From NCBI GenBank assembly GCA_030592245.1, contig JAUVJV010000090.1:1-7689 (forward strand): 7,689 bases of DNA. Reading direction: 5' to 3'. Under the pieces are notes generated by a model. That model was given only the letters and a program-made list of their open reading frames with translations. It searched no databases and was not told where the DNA came from. The position numbers and the translations under genes were made by a program. Below, piece by piece: positions 4,931 through 7,689 of this stretch. The stretch is from Candidatus Eiseniibacteriota bacterium. GTDB taxonomy: Bacteria > Arandabacterota > Arandabacteria > Arandabacterales > Arandabacteraceae. Numbering within the stretch: the first letter of the stretch is position 1; the number at the start of each line of letters is the position of its first letter.

Positions 4931-6622
4931 CTATTCGGAACCCTCGCCTTCGGCCTCACTCTCACCGTCCACTTCACCCGTCAGCTCCTCCTTGTAGCGC
5001 TCGGCATTGGTCTCGAGCGCCTGCCGGAGATCATCGGTGAGGTTGGGATCATTGGGCAGCGTTTCAAGCACCTTCTCGACGCACCGCAGCGCCTGCTCAC
5101 TATCGCCGCTGGCCATGTAGGCTTCCGCAAGACTGTCCCAGCAGTTAGCTGATTGAGGGTAGGCCTCGGCATTCATCTTGAATAGGCTCACGGCTTCGGC
5201 CGTCCTGCCCCGCTGCAACATCCCATAGCCTGCGAAGTTCATGTTGGCTTCGGGAAAAAGCACCAGATCGGGATCGATCGCCGTGAACTTCTCGTAAATC
5301 TCGATCGCCATCTCGATGTTTCCACCCTGGATGATCGCAAGATACTCATCCTGTGTGGGAGGGCGCTCCTCGGCCTCTATCACCGTCAGATCCGAGCCTG
5401 CGAGTCGGGCCCCGGCCTCCTCCGATCCTTTTACATAATTGTCCAGGAAGTTGATGGCATGCCCGCACATGGTCTCATATGCCCCGGCACCGGCCGGCGG
5501 TTCATCTTCCACTGGCGGTTCACCCTCCACCGGCGGTTCACTCTCCACCGGCGGCATTACCATGGGAGAGATCAACCCATAGGTAGTAAGCTCGAAGCCC
5601 CTCGCGCCGGGAATTCCTGCCATGACACGCCGCGCGTATTTGAAAACCTCGCCCGTCGCGGCGGCTGCCGCCTCACGCGCTTCCCCCTCTCCCGCTTCCC
5701 TCACAGCACCTTCCGCATAGACGCTCAGCAGCGGGGCCGTCATCCTGCCAATATCGTAATACGGGTTGGTCATAACCATCTCCGCGCGGGGCTCTTCGGT
5801 ATAACCGGCCTCAAGCGCAACGACTGCATCGACGCTGTAATTTCGCATCTGGAGCAGCAGGGCCGCGAGGCCACCTCCGGCATATCCGATGACACCCAGC
5901 TTGCCGGGCTCGATTAAGTCCCTGCCGTGAAGAGCCCCGATCAGGTACTCCGTATCACCAACCATCGCCTCCAGGCCCGCCGCGCTCGGCTGCGAACGCA
6001 CCGACACAGCACTCAGGGCATGGGTTGTGGCCACCACGTATCCGTGGCTCGCAAGATACTCACACAAGACTGCGTTCTCACCGATTCCGCGATCGAAGTC
6101 ACATGCATAGATCAACAGGGGGAAGGCTCCATCGGAGGGCTTGGCATCCCTGGCCGCATTCATGTCGGTGCCCAAGGCCTCGAGCACCGCAGTCTGGTTG
6201 TTCATGAGGATCCGGTGCAACCAGGCCACCTCCCGGTTCTGGACCGCAGAGAGAAACTGGTAGAAACTGTGATCCTCAGGCGGTGAAAAAGCATAGTCAC
6301 TGAAGAGCACCGGCGTCGCGCCGGCATCCTCAACAGCGGGATACCACACGCATGCCTGAATCGGCCTGGCCTTCTCGCCGGGTATGATCTCGCCGAAATA
6401 GTCGCGCTTGGGCTGGAAGGTCCGGCTATAGTCGTATTCCTCGAAAGTCATGAAGCCGACAGCATGGGGGCCAGCTTTGAGTTCTCCCCAGAGCGGGGCC
6501 TCCCCGGCGCCGAGGGCTGCGCCCGCAAGAGTAAGCCCGACAATTAGGAACGCCAGCGGTATGAGGACCAGTGCCGGCCTGGGCGCTTGTTCTGTCCTGT
6601 GAATACTCAGGTTCATGCGCAT
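4931..6622 (-). CDS. Secreted alpha/beta-hydrolase-like protein with C-terminal TPRs, probably catalytically inactive
   Basis: Taken from the ATG at 6622, the protein has 563 residues. A signal peptide (hydrophobic core ALVLIPLAFLIVGLTLAGAA, cut near ALGA-GE) is followed by a dienelactone hydrolase/PAF-acetylhydrolase-like fold: VWYPA, FPLLIYACDFD, the helix-strand unit LASHGYVVATTH, and LGVIGYAGGGLAALLL. That last segment is the nucleophile elbow, but Ala248 stands where the family has Ser (GxSxG). The usual late catalytic His is also not evident. Residues about 357-377 are a Pro/Glu tandem repeat, then CGHAINFLDNYVKGS closes the domain. Two TPR-like units follow (about 455-525), containing CWDSLAEAYMASGDSEQAL, and an acidic Glu/Gly tail. 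GGAGGT four bases upstream fixes this start; an in-frame ATG at 6685 also has a ribosome binding site (AAGGAG). The frame is open to 6760, but that ATG lies upstream of the likely promoter. First gene of the operon with the aldo/keto reductase. Confidence 0.8.
   Translation of the reverse strand: MRMNLSIHRTEQAPRPALVLIPLAFLIVGLTLAGAALGAGEAPLWGELKAGPHAVGFMTFEEYDYSRTFQPKRDYFGEIIPGEKARPIQACVWYPAVEDAGATPVLFSDYAFSPPEDHSFYQFLSAVQNREVAWLHRILMNNQTAVLEALGTDMNAARDAKPSDGAFPLLIYACDFDRGIGENAVLCEYLASHGYVVATTHALSAVSVRSQPSAAGLEAMVGDTEYLIGALHGRDLIEPGKLGVIGYAGGGLAALLLQMRNYSVDAVVALEAGYTEEPRAEMVMTNPYYDIGRMTAPLLSVYAEGAVREAGEGEAREAAAAATGEVFKYARRVMAGIPGARGFELTTYGLISPMVMPPVESEPPVEGEPPVEDEPPAGAGAYETMCGHAINFLDNYVKGSEEAGARLAGSDLTVIEAEERPPTQDEYLAIIQGGNIEMAIEIYEKFTAIDPDLVLFPEANMNFAGYGMLQRGRTAEAVSLFKMNAEAYPQSANCWDSLAEAYMASGDSEQALRCVEKVLETLPNDPNLTDDLRQALETNAERYKEELTGEVDGESEAEGEGSE
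5494..5554 (-). repeat. 18-bp tandem repeat (three units plus a partial) encoding a Pro/Glu linker
   Basis: Units at 5494-5511, 5512-5529 and 5530-5547 differ at one to three bases each, and 5548-5554 begins a fourth. On the coding strand they give PPVESE, PPVEGE and PPVEDE followed by PP. The unit is a multiple of three, so copy number can change without a frameshift. The insert sits inside the hydrolase-like domain, between the last strand region and its closing helix. Confidence 0.9.
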
Positions 6623-6626
6623 ATTC

Positions 6627-6632
6627 ACCTCC
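6627..6632 (-). promoter_or_regulatory. Ribosome binding site that fixes the hydrolase-like gene start
   Basis: GGAGGT (complement of 6627-6632) lies four bases before the ATG at 6622, the start that gives a normal signal peptide. A second site, AAGGAG (complement of 6690-6695), precedes an in-frame ATG at 6685, which would add 21 residues ahead of the signal peptide. Confidence 0.7.
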
Positions 6633-6707
6633 AGGGTTTCGGTGAAAGACAGGGGTGGCAACTGCAGAAAGAGATAACTGGACATGGCTCTCCTTGTCCC
6701 ACTCACT

Positions 6708-6736
6708 ATTTTGCCCTTGAACCCGGCGCAAGTCAA
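6708..6736 (-). promoter_or_regulatory. Candidate sigma-70-type promoter of the hydrolase/aldo-keto reductase operon
   Basis: On the minus strand, TTGACT (complement of 6731-6736, five of six consensus bases) is followed after exactly 17 bp by CAAAAT (complement of 6708-6713, four of six). The start of transcription would be near 6701. That places the ATG at 6760 outside the transcript and leaves about 79 nt before the ATG at 6622. The weak -10 box limits confidence. Confidence 0.5.
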
Positions 6737-6760
6737 GCCCCTTAAAGACGGGTGAGCCAT

Positions 6761-7035
6761 CGCCTTCCGACCGGACGGTATTCATTCAAGCCATAGGAAT
6801 TTGCCTCTGGGGGAGTGGGTCTAAGAGGGTATTTCCACGGCATCGCCGGCCCGGGGCGTGCGCCATAGTTTAGATGGTGTGATTAGACTGGTCCGGATTG
6901 ATGGTGGTGCAGCTGGCGCATAGCCCTGCGGGCCGGAGACCTTGCCGTGAGAGCCGATTGTGGATACAGGTTTCTCCAGCCTGGTGACGTAGTGGTGCCA
7001 GGAGGGCACTCAAGGATACGTGTCGCCGGCGGGGC
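6761..7035. other. Intergenic stretch with no supported gene
   Basis: This stretch separates the outer-membrane protein gene from the next minus-strand operon. A 62-codon minus-strand frame (7009-6821) has no ribosome binding site and no recognisable family, and two other minus frames are open over parts of it. A short GCCC-TGC-GGGC hairpin lies near 6923-6933. It could be a decayed gene or a long 3' region; I cannot decide. Confidence 0.4.
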
Positions 7036-7045
7036 TTAACCCCGC
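7029..7045 (-). terminator. Hairpin overlapping the stop codon of the outer-membrane protein gene
   Basis: GCGGGG (7029-7034) pairs with CCCCGC (7040-7045) around a 5-base loop, CTTAA, that contains the TAA stop of the minus-strand gene (7038-7036). No U tract follows on the minus strand, so factor-independent termination is doubtful. It may stabilise the 3' end. Confidence 0.35.
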
Positions 7046-7689
7046 TTCATGGGCAGTAGGAACTGTACCTGCAGCCGCCACTGCCAGTCGGGCCCGAAGT
7101 CCGGGCTGGCTACATAGTAGTACGCCTGCGTCTGGATGTTGACCGGCAGCTTGCCCCACCGCATCAGCTTGCCGCCGCCGGCGCCGAAAGGCACCTTCCA
7201 GCGCTGCCCCGATTCGGCCTCCCAGTCGACGTTGATGATGGGCGCGCTGTTGGCGTACCACCCGTCGCCAAGCTGGTAGACAATAAAGTACTGGATGAGT
7301 CCCTTGTTCACCGACGCGGCCTCGGAATCGCCCGCGTACGACCAGACATTGTTGGCCAGCAGGCCAACGGTCCAGTTGCCGGGCTGCGCCATCAGAACTC
7401 CCGATATCCCCGCGCTCCACTTCTGAGATCCCCGCAGGGACCCCCCGGTTGGGAACTCGAGAACCGGGCCGACTCCCCACATCACTCCGTCGGTCGACGG
7501 TGTGTAGAAAGCGGTGAAGACGATATCGGAAAGGCCCGACGAGAGGCGCCCGCTCTCGGTTAAAGGGTCCGGGATCCAGACGAAGGGGAAGATGGTCCGC
7601 GTAATGATCTTACCGCCGAGGATCGGGATGACGGGCTGGATGTTCAGCACGTTCAGGTTGCGATCGTAGGGCCCAAGCCCGAAATCAAC
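7036..7689 (-). CDS. Outer-membrane transporter-like beta-barrel protein, 5' end outside the window
   Basis: The frame is open to the right edge, giving 217 residues of the C-terminal part. The visible start is VDFGLGPYDRNLN followed by VLNIQPVIP, so the GTG at 7650 is an internal codon and the true start lies beyond the window. The pattern matches the bacterial outer-membrane family often mislabelled 'neuromedin U' or simply 'transporter': NIQPVIP, RTIFPFVWIPD, the GLSDIVFTAFYTP segment, WGVGPVLEFPTG, NNVWSYAGD, and a terminal PDWQWRLQVQFLLP. Alternating hydrophobic and polar residues with many Trp/Tyr, ending in an amphipathic strand rich in aromatics and Leu, fit a beta barrel. The last residues, MKRG, follow that strand. 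The transported molecule is not known. It points the same way as the operon to its left but is separated from it by almost 300 bp, with that operon having its own promoter. Confidence 0.82.
   Translation of the reverse strand, partial: VDFGLGPYDRNLNVLNIQPVIPILGGKIITRTIFPFVWIPDPLTESGRLSSGLSDIVFTAFYTPSTDGVMWGVGPVLEFPTGGSLRGSQKWSAGISGVLMAQPGNWTVGLLANNVWSYAGDSEAASVNKGLIQYFIVYQLGDGWYANSAPIINVDWEAESGQRWKVPFGAGGGKLMRWGKLPVNIQTQAYYYVASPDFGPDWQWRLQVQFLLPMKRG

Noticed and set aside
5494..5554. CRISPR-like or mobile repeat
   Set aside because: The units are directly adjacent, 18 bp long, in frame and encode a Pro/Glu linker; there are no spacers or flanking inverted repeats.
6623..6760. N-terminal extension of the hydrolase-like protein to the ATG at 6760
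   Set aside because: It would bury the signal peptide 46 or more residues inside the protein, has no ribosome binding site, and starts upstream of the likely promoter.
7010..7480. 156-codon minus-strand frame overlapping the outer-membrane protein gene
   Set aside because: Arg/Gly-rich shadow frame; the overlapping frame shows clear beta-barrel family motifs and continues to the window edge.

Overview
The window is about 58% G+C by eye and reads as chromosomal DNA from a Gram-negative bacterium, probably from a poorly cultivated lineage. The Gram-negative call rests on an outer-membrane transporter-type beta-barrel protein, a Tat-exported oxidoreductase, a probable lipoprotein and another secreted protein. 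The homodimeric (mitochondrial-type) citrate synthase, the DUF6599-type protein and the Glu/Gly/Pro-rich linkers fit groups such as Desulfobacterota, Acidobacteriota, Hydrogenedentes or FCB-type phyla. I cannot choose among them from the sequence alone. I see no mobile element, CRISPR array, rRNA or tRNA.

Layout. (1) Bases 1-27 carry the first nine codons of a minus-strand gene with a strong ribosome binding site; it diverges from what follows. (2) A long non-coding stretch (28-547) holds a 17-bp palindrome and leads into citrate synthase (548-1852, +), which ends in a textbook UUCG-loop terminator. (3) A second plus-strand unit starts at a clear sigma-70-type promoter (2021-2050) and contains a GbsR/MarR-type winged-helix regulator and, 19 nt downstream, a DUF6599-type probable lipoprotein. 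(4) It converges on a minus-strand operon across a 51-bp gap containing a hairpin. That operon has a promoter near 6708-6736, then a secreted alpha/beta-hydrolase-like protein with C-terminal TPRs, then a Tat-exported aldo/keto reductase with two C-terminal [4Fe-4S] motifs. (5) An unexplained stretch of roughly 275 bp (6761-7035) separates this operon from the 3' part of an outer-membrane transporter-like gene that runs off the right edge.

How the genes fit together. Citrate synthase is a stand-alone TCA-cycle gene. The regulator and lipoprotein share a transcript, and the regulator may control its own promoter through an inverted repeat over the -35 box. The hydrolase-like protein and the aldo/keto reductase are separated by 29 nt and both carry export signals, so they probably act outside the cytoplasm in one process whose substrate is unknown. 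The most notable points are the apparent loss of the serine nucleophile in the hydrolase-like protein, the pairing of that protein with an exported iron-sulfur aldo/keto reductase, and low-complexity Pro/Glu repeats in two neighbouring exported proteins. Nothing here amounts to an obvious new defence or mobile system.
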